Positions 8,016 to 17,320 of a stretch of DNA of 37,504 nt are shown in pieces (the stretch's first letter is position 1; every line of letters begins with the position of its first letter). Made by a program: the position numbers and the translations under genes. The stretch lies in the NCBI GenBank assembly GCA_944332265.1, contig CALVJQ010000015.1, positions 1-37,504 of the forward strand, given 5' to 3'. The DNA is from an uncultured Bacilli bacterium. Its GTDB lineage: Bacteria > Bacillota_I > Bacilli_A > RF39 > UBA660. The notes beneath the pieces are model-generated. The model was not told where the DNA came from, did no database searches, and saw only the letters and a program-made list of their open reading frames with translations.

Positions 8016-8462
8016 ATGTTTATGGGCGAATATCATCATAACATTGATGAAAAAGGACGACTTATAATTCCTGCCAAATTCCGAACCGAACTTGGCGAAA
8101 AGTTCATTGTAACCCGCGGCTTAGAAAAATGTCTCTACGTCTATTCTGAGTCTGAATGGAATAATATAGTTGCCAAAATAAAAACTCTACCTTTTACCAA
8201 AAAAGACGTCCGAACTTTCGTAAGATCCTTCTTTTCTGGTGCCACTGAATGTGAATTTGACCGTCAGGGTCGAATTAACATTACCTCCCCATTGGTTAGT
8301 TACGCCGATATTACTAAAGAATGCGTAATCATCGGCGCAAATGACCGACTTGAAATATGGTCAGAACAAGGATGGGACAATTTCTTCCTTGATAATAGTG
8401 ATAAAATAGAAGATATTGCTGAACATCTATTTGATGGGAGTGGTCTAGATGAAACACTATAG
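8016..8462 (+). CDS. mraZ: Transcriptional regulator MraZ
   Basis: A 148-residue DNA-binding protein with the family start MFMGEYHHNIDEKGRLIIPAKFR. Two SpoVT-AbrB-like half-domains are visible: DEKGRLIIPAKFR near residue 10 and DRQGRINITSPL near 85. MraZ controls the division and cell-wall cluster, binding the repeats just upstream. A GTG at 7980 would extend the frame by 12 residues but lies inside the operator; GGGGGA eight bases before 8016 supports the ATG given. The last 14 bases overlap rsmH. Codon use here is slightly richer in C/G than in neighbours (many CGA, CCG-like and TCC codons), perhaps a sign of selection on the leader-proximal gene or chance. Confidence 0.95.
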   Translation: MFMGEYHHNIDEKGRLIIPAKFRTELGEKFIVTRGLEKCLYVYSESEWNNIVAKIKTLPFTKKDVRTFVRSFFSGATECEFDRQGRINITSPLVSYADITKECVIIGANDRLEIWSEQGWDNFFLDNSDKIEDIAEHLFDGSGLDETL

Positions 8463-9372
8463 CGTAATGTTATCTGAAGCTTTAGAAGGCCTAAATATTA
8501 AAGAAGATGGTATATATGTAGATGCCACTTTAGGTTATGCTGGTCATAGTAGTGCAATTTTAAAAAAATTAAAAGCTGGTCATCTATACGCGTTTGATCA
8601 AGATGAAGAAGCTATTAAAGAATCTAAAGCTAAACTTGCCAAAATTGGTAATAATTTTACCATTATCTATAGTAATTTCGTTAATTTAAAAAATAAATTA
8701 AAAGAACAAAATATTAAAAAAGTAGATGGTATATTATTTGATTTAGGTCTATCAAGTCCACAAATTGATAATAAAGATCGTGGCTTTACTTTTATGACTG
8801 AAGCTCCACTTGATATGCGAATGGACAAATCAAATAAACTAACTGCTGAAAAAGTAGTTAATACCTATAGTCTTGAAGAACTAACAAATATATTTTACCT
8901 TTATGGAGAAGAAAAACAATCCAAATTAATTGCCAAGAAAATTGTTAGTTATCGTCTAGACAAACCAATAAAAACCACAACCGAGCTTGTAAAAATCATC
9001 ATGTCTGCAGTTGGAGCTAAATACTTTAATAAAAATCATCCTGAAAGACAAATCTTTCAAGCTATTCGTATTGAAGTAAATAGTGAACTAACTGTTTTAA
9101 AAAAAGTTTTACCAGACGCGATTGATTTATTAAATAAAGGTGGCCGAATAGCGGTTATTACATTTCATTCTTTAGAAGATCGTATTGTTAAACAAATTTT
9201 CAAAAAAGAAAGTGAAATTAATGACCTAGTAAAAGGCCTACCAGATATTCCTAAAGAATATCAACCTAAAATAAAATTAATTAATAAAAAACCTATTATT
9301 CCTAGTGAAGCTGAAATAAAAGAAAACACTCGTAGTAAGAGTGCTAAGCTTCGTATTATTGAAAGGTTATGA
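8449..9372 (+). CDS. rsmH: 16S rRNA (cytosine-1402-N4)-methyltransferase
   Basis: A 307-residue SAM-dependent methyltransferase, the usual length, modifying C1402 in the ribosomal P site. Visible family motifs: N-terminal HYSVMLSEALEGL, SAM-binding VDATLGYAGHSSAIL, DGILFDLGLSSPQID followed by DRGFTFM, PLDMRMD, ERQIFQAIRIEVN, and VITFHSLEDRIVK near the end. It overlaps mraZ by 14 bases and has GGGAGTGG as ribosome binding site inside mraZ, so the two are translationally linked. Second gene of the division cluster in the standard order. Confidence 0.96.
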   Translation: MKHYSVMLSEALEGLNIKEDGIYVDATLGYAGHSSAILKKLKAGHLYAFDQDEEAIKESKAKLAKIGNNFTIIYSNFVNLKNKLKEQNIKKVDGILFDLGLSSPQIDNKDRGFTFMTEAPLDMRMDKSNKLTAEKVVNTYSLEELTNIFYLYGEEKQSKLIAKKIVSYRLDKPIKTTTELVKIIMSAVGAKYFNKNHPERQIFQAIRIEVNSELTVLKKVLPDAIDLLNKGGRIAVITFHSLEDRIVKQIFKKESEINDLVKGLPDIPKEYQPKIKLINKKPIIPSEAEIKENTRSKSAKLRIIERL

Positions 9373-9376
9373 TAAA

Positions 9377-9691
9377 ATGGCAAACAAAATTGCAAGGAAA
9401 AAGAAAAAACAACATCGAAAATTAAGAGGTGAAAGAATAATTTACTTTACACTTGCTTTAATATTGCTTGCAATACCTGTTTGCAACGTTTATACTAAAG
9501 CTATACTATCAGAAAGTAATATTGCTTTAGAAGAGATAAAAAGTGATATAAAAGAGCAAGAACGTCTTAATGAATCGTTAAAAATGGAAATTAGCGAATT
9601 AGCTTCTCTAGAAACGATTCAAGGTGTTGTTGATGAAAAAGGCTTGTCTTATCAAAGCAATAATATTAAGGTAGTAGTTACAAACGAATAA
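9377..9691 (+). CDS. ftsL: FtsL-like division protein
   Basis: A 104-residue bitopic protein with a very basic N-terminus (MANKIARKKKKQHRKLRGER), one membrane helix (about residues 22-42) and an extracytoplasmic coiled coil (LEEIKSDIKEQERLNESLKMEI) ending in a segment typical of FtsL/DivIC (LETIQGVVDEKGLSY). FtsL-type proteins form the divisome complex with DivIB/FtsQ and DivIC and activate the septal synthase. Identification rests on topology and position between rsmH and the PBP rather than on strong sequence identity. ATG 9377 follows AAAGG and lies four bases after rsmH; an in-frame start at 9341 would run inside rsmH without a good ribosome binding site. Confidence 0.8.
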   Translation: MANKIARKKKKQHRKLRGERIIYFTLALILLAIPVCNVYTKAILSESNIALEEIKSDIKEQERLNESLKMEISELASLETIQGVVDEKGLSYQSNNIKVVVTNE

Positions 9692-9710
9692 AATAAGGAG
9701 TAAATGCTAT

Positions 9711-11819
9711 ATGAAAAGAAAAAACAATACAATAAATGTTAGTAAAATAATTTTTGTTGTACTTGTTTTTTCTTTTTTAGCTATTGTAATTAAATTAAGT
9801 CTAGTTTCTTTACAACAAAAAACTGATGGTATCGATTTAACTGCTTTCGTTGAAAATCGTAATACTGAAACCGAAGTTTTAAAAGCAAATCGTGGTTCAA
9901 TAAAATCAGCTGATGGCGAAGTCTTAGCCCAAACTATTAATTCATATACTTTAATTGCTTACTTATCAGAAACAAGGACAAAAGATCCAGATAATCCTCA
10001 ACATGTCGTCGATAAAGAAGCAACTGCTAAAGCTCTAGCACCAATCCTTGGGACTACTGAAGAATATATTCTAAGTCGTTTAAATGATGAGGATGCTTAT
10101 CAAGTAGAATTTGGTACTCGTGGTAAAAACTTAAGTACTATTACTAAAAATCAAATAGAAGCATTAGCTCTTCCTGGTATCGATTTTATTGAAAGTACTA
10201 AAAGATATTATCCAATGAGCAATTTTGCTTCTTATATAATAGGATATGCTAAAAGTGATGATAATGGTAATATAATAGGTCAAATGGGAATAGAAGCGTA
10301 TTATGATGACGAACTCCAAGGCGAAGATGGATACACTATTTATCAAAAAGATGCCTATGGCTATACAATGCCTAATACTACAACTGTAACAGAAGATCCC
10401 GTTCAAGGTAAAGATGTCTATTTAACCATTGATAGTAAAATTCAATTATTTGTAGAAAACGGTATCCAAGAAATAAGTAAAGATAATAACATGGACTGGC
10501 TTACATTCTCTGTTATGGATGCTAAAACAGGAGCTATTGTTGCTTCGGCTTCAAATCCTAATTTTAACTTAAATACATTAGCTGACATCAAAAGCTATCT
10601 TAATCCTTTAACAACATATACTTATGAGCCAGGTAGTACCATGAAAATATTCTCCTTCTTAGCTGCTATGGAAGCTGGCGAATATGATGGAAAAGAAAAA
10701 TATAAATCAGGAAAAATTGAAATTGATGATGCAATAATTAAAGACTTTAATGGTAAAGGGTGGGGGACAATTACCTTTGATGAAGGTTTTGCTTATTCTT
10801 CAAATGTCGCAGCTACTAATTTAGCTATAAAAATAGGTCGTGAAAAACTATATAATTACTATGCCTCTTTAGGTTTTGGTCGCCGTACTGGAATAACTTT
10901 ACCTAACGAAGCACAAGGAGATATCGATTTTACTTATCGTACAGAAGTAGCAACAGCCTCATTTGGTCAAGGTATTACTACAACCCCAATTCAAAATCTT
11001 CAAGCCTTAAGTATTTTAGCCAATAATGGAACAGAAATTCAACCTTATATAGTAGAAAAAGTAGTTGATAGTGAAACTGGTGAAGTAACTTACCAACATG
11101 AAAAAACCGAATTAGGAAAAAAAGCCTCTGAAGAAAATATTAATAAAATGCTTAGTTTATTACATGACGTTGTTTATAGTGGTAAAACCGATGCTAAATA
11201 TTATGAATCTGATAATATTACTCTTGTTGGGAAAACAGGTACTGCCCAAATAACGGGTAATAGTGGAGGATATCTAACAGGTAAATACGACTATGTTCGT
11301 AGTTTTGCCGGCGTATTTCCTTACGAAAATCCCCAATATATAATTTATGTTTCCGTAAAAAAGTATACTGGTGTATATCGTGAATTTGCTGAAATGGTTA
11401 AAAAAGTTGTTGAAGAAATAGCTAAATATAAAAATTTAACTGAATTAATTGAACAAGTAGATACTAATAAAATAATAACTCTCGATAATTATATTAGTAC
11501 TGATTTAACTGCAACTGAAGAAAAACTAAAAAAATTAAATCTATCCTTAGTTAAATTAGGAAATGGAAAATACATTATAAATCAATATCCTAATAAAGGT
11601 GATATTGTCTTAGCTGGAAGTAAAATATTCTTAAAAACAAATAGTTCAGAATATCAAATGCCAGATATAACAGGTTGGAGTGTTAGTGAAGTTAATACTC
11701 TTTGTAAGTTATTAAATTTAAAATTAAAAACTATCGGTTATGGCAATGTAAAAACATCTTCTATTAAAGCTGGAACAACTATTACCGAAGGAACAAATAT
11801 CGAAGTTGTTTTTGAATAA
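9711..11819 (+). CDS. pbpB: Division PBP with PASTA domains (PBP2B/2x/SpoVD type)
   Basis: A 702-residue class B penicillin-binding protein acting in septal peptidoglycan cross-linking. Order: signal anchor (about 13-33), dimerisation domain with NRGSIKSADGEVLA, then the transpeptidase domain with S309-T-M-K312 (preceded by YEPG), S363-S-N365 and K508-T-G-T. Two C-terminal PASTA modules follow at about 588-645 and 647-702 (second: YQMPDITGWSVSEV...). In MLSGET-free terms it has every catalytic residue expected. AAGGAG precedes the start. As last gene of this short division cluster it is followed by a terminator, whereas many Bacilli continue with mraY and murD. SpoVD-like sporulation and vegetative FtsI-type roles cannot be told apart by sequence alone. 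Confidence 0.92.
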   Translation: MKRKNNTINVSKIIFVVLVFSFLAIVIKLSLVSLQQKTDGIDLTAFVENRNTETEVLKANRGSIKSADGEVLAQTINSYTLIAYLSETRTKDPDNPQHVVDKEATAKALAPILGTTEEYILSRLNDEDAYQVEFGTRGKNLSTITKNQIEALALPGIDFIESTKRYYPMSNFASYIIGYAKSDDNGNIIGQMGIEAYYDDELQGEDGYTIYQKDAYGYTMPNTTTVTEDPVQGKDVYLTIDSKIQLFVENGIQEISKDNNMDWLTFSVMDAKTGAIVASASNPNFNLNTLADIKSYLNPLTTYTYEPGSTMKIFSFLAAMEAGEYDGKEKYKSGKIEIDDAIIKDFNGKGWGTITFDEGFAYSSNVAATNLAIKIGREKLYNYYASLGFGRRTGITLPNEAQGDIDFTYRTEVATASFGQGITTTPIQNLQALSILANNGTEIQPYIVEKVVDSETGEVTYQHEKTELGKKASEENINKMLSLLHDVVYSGKTDAKYYESDNITLVGKTGTAQITGNSGGYLTGKYDYVRSFAGVFPYENPQYIIYVSVKKYTGVYREFAEMVKKVVEEIAKYKNLTELIEQVDTNKIITLDNYISTDLTATEEKLKKLNLSLVKLGNGKYIINQYPNKGDIVLAGSKIFLKTNSSEYQMPDITGWSVSEVNTLCKLLNLKLKTIGYGNVKTSSIKAGTTITEGTNIEVVFE

Positions 11820-11852
11820 AAAAATCTTCAAGTAAAACTCGAAGATTTTTTT
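11819..11852. terminator. Bidirectional terminator between pbpB and pyk
   Basis: AAAATCTTC (11821-11829) pairs with GAAGATTTT (11841-11849), then an A/C mismatch and AGT/ACT close to an AAA loop. T runs leave the hairpin on both strands, fitting the convergent genes. Confidence 0.82.
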
Positions 11853-13263
11853 ATATTTTTTGAATTTTTAAGAAATTAGTATGGGCTTCTTTAGGGAAAC
11901 CACCAACAACAGCAACTAAATCTCCTTCTTGTAAATTTAAGATTTCTTTAGCTGCCTTAACACCCTCAGTTACAATTTCATCTGTATCATTAAACTTAGG
12001 AACAATTTTAGTATAAACTCCCCATTTAAGAGCCAAGCTACGTGCTACACTAACATCAGTAGTAGTAGCTATAATAGTAGATTCTGGTCTTAAAGAAGCA
12101 ATATCTAAAGCTGTTCTACCAGTTAATGTAGAAGCAACTATTGCTTTTATAGGTAAATCTTGTGTAGCTTGAACAACACACTTAGCAATTGTATTATGAA
12201 TTGCTGTCCCAGTTAACTTAAATTCATCTAAATTATACTTTGTTACTTGTTCTACATTTTCACATATATTGCCCATAGTTGTAATCGTTTCAACTGGATA
12301 ATTTCCAATTGTTGTTTCATCACTTGTCATAATTGCATCACAACCAGCAATAACAGCATTAGCAACATCAGTAACCTCAGCATTAGTAGGACGAATATTA
12401 GTTTTCATACTATACATCATTTGGGTTGCCATAATAACCCCTTTACCATATGCATGACAAGTATCAATCATCATTTGTTGATATAATGGTAAATTTTCAA
12501 CTCCTGTTTCAATTCCTAAATCTCCACGTGCAACCATAATATAATCTGAAGCTTCAACAATCTCTTCTAGATTATCCATTGCATATTGTGTTTCAACCTT
12601 AGAAATAATAGGCATATTAGGTTTTCCATATTTAGCACATAAAGCTTTAACATCTTTAATATTTTCTGCACTATTAACAAAAGAAATAGCTAAATAATCT
12701 CCATTATTTTCACAAGCATATTTAATATCTTCTTCATCTTTACTAGATATATAAGGAACATCTAATTTTATACCTGGCATACAAACTCCTCGACGAGACT
12801 TTATAATACCCGAATTCATTATTTCACAAATTACTCCATTATCAATTTTTTCTAAAACAACTAACTTATAAAAGCCGTCATCCAATAAAATAGGTGATCC
12901 AACTTCTAAATCCTTTAATACTCCAGGATAATTTAAAGTAATTTGTTTACTTGTTCCATCATGTCTATCTTCGCCATCAGATTCTAATATTTTAATAGTT
13001 TCTCCTTTAACAAGTTCAATTTTATCATCTACAAAAGAACAAGTTCTTAAATCAGGACCTTTAGTATCATAAAGAATAGCTATATTAGCTCCTAATTCTT
13101 CATTAGCTCTTTTAACTAATGACTCATCTAATTTTCTTTCTTCTAAAGTAGCATGCGAAAAATTAATTCTCGCTACATTCATACCAGCTTCTACAATACC
13201 TTTAAAATTCTCCCAATTTTGTGTAGAAGGACCGATACTACAAATAATTTTTGTCTTTTTCAT
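11851..13263 (-). CDS. pyk: Pyruvate kinase, divergent
   Basis: A 470-residue enzyme of lower glycolysis (PEP + ADP to pyruvate + ATP), with the TIM-barrel start TKIICSIGPST, RINFSHA, DTKGPDLRT, the B domain, KVETQYAMDN, IMVARGDLGIETG and the C-terminal allosteric domain. It lacks the extra C-terminal PEP-utiliser-like domain of Bacillus Pyk. Several near-invariant sites differ: PTRAE is PTNAE (N294) and MLSGET is MTSDET (residues 312-317, Gly to Asp). The K and E of KxE and the RGDLG acid are kept. Start chosen at 13263 because AAGGAGG (13276-13270) then sits six bases away; in-frame ATGs at 13266 and 13287 fit less well. Confidence 0.88.
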   Translation of the reverse strand: MKKTKIICSIGPSTQNWENFKGIVEAGMNVARINFSHATLEERKLDESLVKRANEELGANIAILYDTKGPDLRTCSFVDDKIELVKGETIKILESDGEDRHDGTSKQITLNYPGVLKDLEVGSPILLDDGFYKLVVLEKIDNGVICEIMNSGIIKSRRGVCMPGIKLDVPYISSKDEEDIKYACENNGDYLAISFVNSAENIKDVKALCAKYGKPNMPIISKVETQYAMDNLEEIVEASDYIMVARGDLGIETGVENLPLYQQMMIDTCHAYGKGVIMATQMMYSMKTNIRPTNAEVTDVANAVIAGCDAIMTSDETTIGNYPVETITTMGNICENVEQVTKYNLDEFKLTGTAIHNTIAKCVVQATQDLPIKAIVASTLTGRTALDIASLRPESTIIATTTDVSVARSLALKWGVYTKIVPKFNDTDEIVTEGVKAAKEILNLQEGDLVAVVGGFPKEAHTNFLKIQKI

Positions 13264-13289
13264 CATATACCTCCTTGTGCAACCCATTC

Positions 13290-13318
13290 ATTTTAGCATT
13301 ATTTTATTTTTTTGTAAA
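13290..13318 (-). promoter_or_regulatory. Promoter of pyk
   Basis: On the minus strand TTTACA (13318-13313), 17-base spacer, TAAAAT (13295-13290), with TG one base upstream of the -10. Transcription would start about 20 bases before the start codon. Confidence 0.7.
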
Positions 13319-13346
13319 TAAAAAAAACTCTAAAAATTGCGAAAAA

Positions 13347-13376
13347 TTTGCCAAAAAAATTGAAAATTGATATTAT
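13347..13376 (+). promoter_or_regulatory. Probable promoter of the helicase gene
   Basis: TTGCCA near 13347 and TATTAT near 13371 with about an 18-base spacer, back to back with the pyk promoter. The ribosome binding site AAGGAGG at 13391-13397 precedes ATG 13406. Confidence 0.45.
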
Positions 13377-13405
13377 ACACTTTGATAAAAAAGGAGGTTT
13401 TTATT

Positions 13406-16400
13406 ATGGATTTGCTAAAAAAGACAATTTCTCTGTTCCCTCATAATGAAATAGCATATCAAGAATTACTTAAATCTTTAAAAACTTATCCTTTAGCTTT
13501 ATTAGAACGTGCTACTGGGACAGGTAAATCATTTATCCTTTTAAAGTATTTATATGAAAAAATGCGTAATAAAAAAATCCTTTTTATTACCATGCATGAT
13601 GAAATGCTAAGTCAATTATTTAATGAACAAATGCCTATCTTAGGTTTAAGTAAAGATGACTTTAAAATTTTTGATACTCTAATATATCCTAATATTCTAA
13701 AATATAATATGCAAGATATAATAGATAAATATGATTGTATTATCCTAGATGAAGCTCATCATTGCGGTGCACCTAAATGGAGTAAACAAATTACAGAGTT
13801 AAAAAAACTTGTTTTAAATACCCCAAATAAAGTAATGATAGGGGCAACTGCCACAAGTATAAGATACTTAGATAATTACATGGATGTTTCTGAAATATTC
13901 TTTGATGGCAGAAGAATAAGTCCACTACCAATTTCGCTTTCTATTTTAAAAAACCTTCTTCCTGCTCCATATTACATTATTTCAATGAAAGCATGTGAAG
14001 AACGTTTAAATAAAATAATTAAAAAGGCTAGAAAACTCCCAAAAACTAAGGAAGTAAACACTATAATTGAGCGTTTAAACAAACTTAGTACATTAATCAA
14101 AGAAGAGAGTAGTTATTCTCATACTTTAAAAAAATACGATGTAAAACCAGGTGAAAAATACATCGTCTTTTGCCGTGATATAAATGATTTAAAAAGAAAA
14201 CAACTTGAAGCACAAAGTTGGTTTCAAGATATAGCCCCTATAAAAATATATGCTGCTCATAGTAATCAAAAAAAAGAAAAAAATAAACAAGAAATAACTG
14301 ATTTTTCTAAACCTCGTTCAGAAATAAGTTTAATGTTTGCTGTTGATATTTTTAACGAAGGTTTTCACGTCGATGGTGTAAATGGTATCTTAATGTTCCG
14401 TAAAACTAAATCACCAATTATTTATTTTCAACAAATTGGTCGTGCTCTATCTTTTTCCGCACGTAAAAAACAAATTAAAATATTTGACTTTGTAAATAAT
14501 TATGCTGAAAATGAAATAATTTCAGAATTATATAAAGATGTTATTTTAGAAGCTAAAAAACTAATTAATAAAGATAAAAAAAATAAAGAATTATACCTTG
14601 AAATTTTAAATCGCTTTCAAATAATAGATGAAACAACTAAGATAATTGATGAATTAAAACAAGTTGAAGAAGAAATTAATGAAAAATATATTATCAAAAA
14701 TGAGTTAGAAAATGCTATTACTAAATTAGAAGAATATCGTCTATATTATCCAGAAACTTCTTTTCTAGAAGAATTAGCTCATAATCAATTATCTTCATCA
14801 TATATAAAAGCTTTTAATACTATTTGTCGCATGTACAAAAACTTAACTATTGAAGATATCATGCACCTTCAAGCTTTAAATATCTCATTTAATAGTTTTA
14901 TAAATTCACCAATAAATACTATTATTAGTAAATTAAATGGTCATCAAACATATAAAGACTTACAAGAAGCTAATTTCGAAGATTTCCTTAAACGCTATAA
15001 ATTATTCTTTAAAGAAAATAATCGTCGTCCAAATAATAATTCAAATGAATCTTCTTTATATAATGAATATCGCTACTATTTAGCTAATTTATCTACTTCT
15101 AAAATAAACCGTCTTATTAAATCTTTACCAATTCCTTCAACAATCGAAGAATTAATCCTAACTAATAATTATCCTATTAAAGAAGAATTAACTAAATATA
15201 TAAATTATCTTGAATATAAAGTAATTAATAATATATCTTTAGATAATGTCGAAATTAAAGTTTTAAAGAAAATAAAAAAGACTTTATCATTAAAGAATAT
15301 CTGGTTATCTAGTTTTTTAACTAAACTAGATGACTTTAATTTACAAATGGAACAAGCTATTCAAACATTAATTGATTATCAAAAGAATATAAATCCCGAA
15401 GAACACTTTATAAATGCTATCTCTTTCTATTGTGAACCTTCTATCTATCAAGCTTTAACTTTTATCCATAAAAATGCTAAAAAGATTACAACTTCCCAAT
15501 TTATAAAACTATTATCTCTTAATATGAAATTACCAGATGAAATAAATATGACTTTAGAAGAACGTCAAAATCTACTTGGTCCATATCAATCCCTATATGA
15601 AAAAGAGCAACGTGAAAGTAGTCGTATACTAGATGAATATTTTAATTTTATAAAAAGATATAATTATCGTCCTATAAAGACAAATAATCAATATGAATTT
15701 GAACTAGATCTTAACTATAATAATTATCTTCATAAATCATCTTTTGTTAAATTAAGAGAAATATGTCATACTTTAAAATCCTTAAATGTTCAATTAACTT
15801 TCTATGAAGCTATTTTAACTGGCGAGCCATACGATCAAAATATAATACTAGATTTTATTAAACAAATAAAAAATAATCTTCATACTAAAGAAACTATAAG
15901 TTCTGAAGATTTGAAATTATTGCGTGCTATTAATCGTTTTAATTATCTAGAATCTAATGAAGAAGTTGAATATTTAATTAAACAAATTACAACAATTAAT
16001 AAACTTAATCAACTAATTGAAAGATTAAAAAATAAAAAAGAATCTTTAAATTCTATTATGTATCAAATTAGAGATAAGAAAAAATTCTTAACCAAAAAAC
16101 AATATCAAGAATTAATTTCTCTAGGAGTTACTATTCCAGAAGAACAAATATCATACTTAGAAGAGCATAATGCTTTAAATACATATGAAATAGAATATCT
16201 TTCTTATCATAATTTTATTAAAGAATACTTTATGTATTTAAACAATTTTAAGAATCGACCAACTACTGATAATATTTACTTGCAATATCGTTATTATTTA
16301 GCAACTTTATCTAAAAATAAACTTTTAAAATTTATCCAAAAAATAGCATCTTTAGGTTATCAACTAACAATTGAAGAATTAATTATTATTAACAAAGAAG

Positions 16401-17317
16401 TATCAGAAGAAGTAGTAGAAAAATATGTAGAAGATATAAATAATAAAATAAAAACCAAACAACCTATAGATGCCCTTAATAAAAAAATACTTAATATTAT
16501 TAAAAAGCAATATCTTACTTTAGAAACCCAAAAACAAGTTTTTCCATCCCCCAAAACAACTACTAAAACTCTTGAAAGTCGTCTTATTAATTATTTGCGT
16601 AAGCAAATTAGTTTAAATCCAGATAAACCACTCGATTTTGATAATAGTATATATCAATTATCGACTCATGACTTAGAATCACTCGAAAAAGAAAGAATTA
16701 ATATTTTATGTAAAAGATTATTTGAAAGTATTATAAATAGACAAAAACAACATAAAAAAGAACTAACAGATATTCTATCTGTTGAAGAACTAGATTCATT
16801 TAAAAAGTATTCTACTAGTACCAGTTTATTCCCTGAACAGAGCTATCTTCTTGCCCAAATACTAAGTAATGAAAGTTATATTCGTTTAATTGCTAAGGAA
16901 GAAGAAAGAAAGCAATTTATTGCTGAATACACAACATTTATTATAAGTCATGATGGACTACATCCTAGTTTATCTTCACCTATTGAAGAAGAAAGAAAAT
17001 TAGCTATGTTATATGAAGACTATAAAAATTATTTAAAACCAAGTGAATTTAATTTAATAACAAAATCTATTAAAGATTCAACAACTTGTGAAATGCAAGC
17101 ATCATTTTATACTGATTTTTGTTCATTTATTATTGAAAACGGTCGTTTCCCTTGTGGTAATAGTGATAATCCATACGAAGTTAAGCTAAACAAACTATAT
17201 GCTACTTTTAGTCGTAACTTAAATAAAGAACAATATGAAAATATTAAAAAATTAAAAACTAAGTATCGTGATGCTACATTATTAGCTAATTTATCTTTTA
17301 GTAAAAAGAAAAAATAA
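13406..17317 (+). CDS. SF2 helicase with repeated C-terminal region
   Basis: A 1303-residue cytoplasmic protein. The first 400 residues are a complete SF2 helicase/translocase core: Walker A A36-TGTGKS42, D115-E-A-H118, GATAT (146-150), VFCRD, NEGFHVDGV and QQIGRALS (342-349, motif VI). It resembles the helicase part of type III restriction/UvrB-ResIII proteins, but no nuclease motif is visible. After a coiled coil (about 400-465) come degenerate repeats centred on an N-R/F-x-P motif at P542, P756, P952, P1187 and P1249. Each is preceded by a Phe-rich helix and followed by a Tyr-rich helix (for example NEYRYYLANLS, LQYRYYLATLS). The first three continue into a second helix block (TIEELIL, YEAIL, TIEELII). 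They may be relatives of the helicase-associated domain. It is 55 bases upstream of the sigma factor gene. Function unknown. Confidence 0.72.
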   Translation: MDLLKKTISLFPHNEIAYQELLKSLKTYPLALLERATGTGKSFILLKYLYEKMRNKKILFITMHDEMLSQLFNEQMPILGLSKDDFKIFDTLIYPNILKYNMQDIIDKYDCIILDEAHHCGAPKWSKQITELKKLVLNTPNKVMIGATATSIRYLDNYMDVSEIFFDGRRISPLPISLSILKNLLPAPYYIISMKACEERLNKIIKKARKLPKTKEVNTIIERLNKLSTLIKEESSYSHTLKKYDVKPGEKYIVFCRDINDLKRKQLEAQSWFQDIAPIKIYAAHSNQKKEKNKQEITDFSKPRSEISLMFAVDIFNEGFHVDGVNGILMFRKTKSPIIYFQQIGRALSFSARKKQIKIFDFVNNYAENEIISELYKDVILEAKKLINKDKKNKELYLEILNRFQIIDETTKIIDELKQVEEEINEKYIIKNELENAITKLEEYRLYYPETSFLEELAHNQLSSSYIKAFNTICRMYKNLTIEDIMHLQALNISFNSFINSPINTIISKLNGHQTYKDLQEANFEDFLKRYKLFFKENNRRPNNNSNESSLYNEYRYYLANLSTSKINRLIKSLPIPSTIEELILTNNYPIKEELTKYINYLEYKVINNISLDNVEIKVLKKIKKTLSLKNIWLSSFLTKLDDFNLQMEQAIQTLIDYQKNINPEEHFINAISFYCEPSIYQALTFIHKNAKKITTSQFIKLLSLNMKLPDEINMTLEERQNLLGPYQSLYEKEQRESSRILDEYFNFIKRYNYRPIKTNNQYEFELDLNYNNYLHKSSFVKLREICHTLKSLNVQLTFYEAILTGEPYDQNIILDFIKQIKNNLHTKETISSEDLKLLRAINRFNYLESNEEVEYLIKQITTINKLNQLIERLKNKKESLNSIMYQIRDKKKFLTKKQYQELISLGVTIPEEQISYLEEHNALNTYEIEYLSYHNFIKEYFMYLNNFKNRPTTDNIYLQYRYYLATLSKNKLLKFIQKIASLGYQLTIEELIIINKEVSEEVVEKYVEDINNKIKTKQPIDALNKKILNIIKKQYLTLETQKQVFPSPKTTTKTLESRLINYLRKQISLNPDKPLDFDNSIYQLSTHDLESLEKERINILCKRLFESIINRQKQHKKELTDILSVEELDSFKKYSTSTSLFPEQSYLLAQILSNESYIRLIAKEEERKQFIAEYTTFIISHDGLHPSLSSPIEEERKLAMLYEDYKNYLKPSEFNLITKSIKDSTTCEMQASFYTDFCSFIIENGRFPCGNSDNPYEVKLNKLYATFSRNLNKEQYENIKKLKTKYRDATLLANLSFSKKKK
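15000..17230 (+). repeat. Five degenerate protein-level repeats within the helicase gene
   Basis: Repeat cores lie at about 14975-15350, 15620-16000, 16205-16585, 16915-17080 and 17100-17270. Shared pattern: F-x-x-F/Y-x-x-x-x-N/G-R/x-x-P, then about 12 residues, then L-Y-x-x-Y-x-x-Y-L, then a Leu-rich helix. The first three are long (about 125 residues) and the last two short. Similarity is visible in protein, not in DNA, so the duplication is old. Confidence 0.6.
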
Positions 17318-17320
17318 ATA

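Noticed and set aside
12247..12486. 79-codon plus-strand frame inside pyk
   Set aside because: Antisense shadow of a well-supported gene; composition is Ser/Ile/Asn/His-rich without any family pattern.
13406..17317. Type III restriction or other defence nuclease
   Set aside because: The helicase core would fit, but no nuclease or methyltransferase motif is seen in the protein or next to it.
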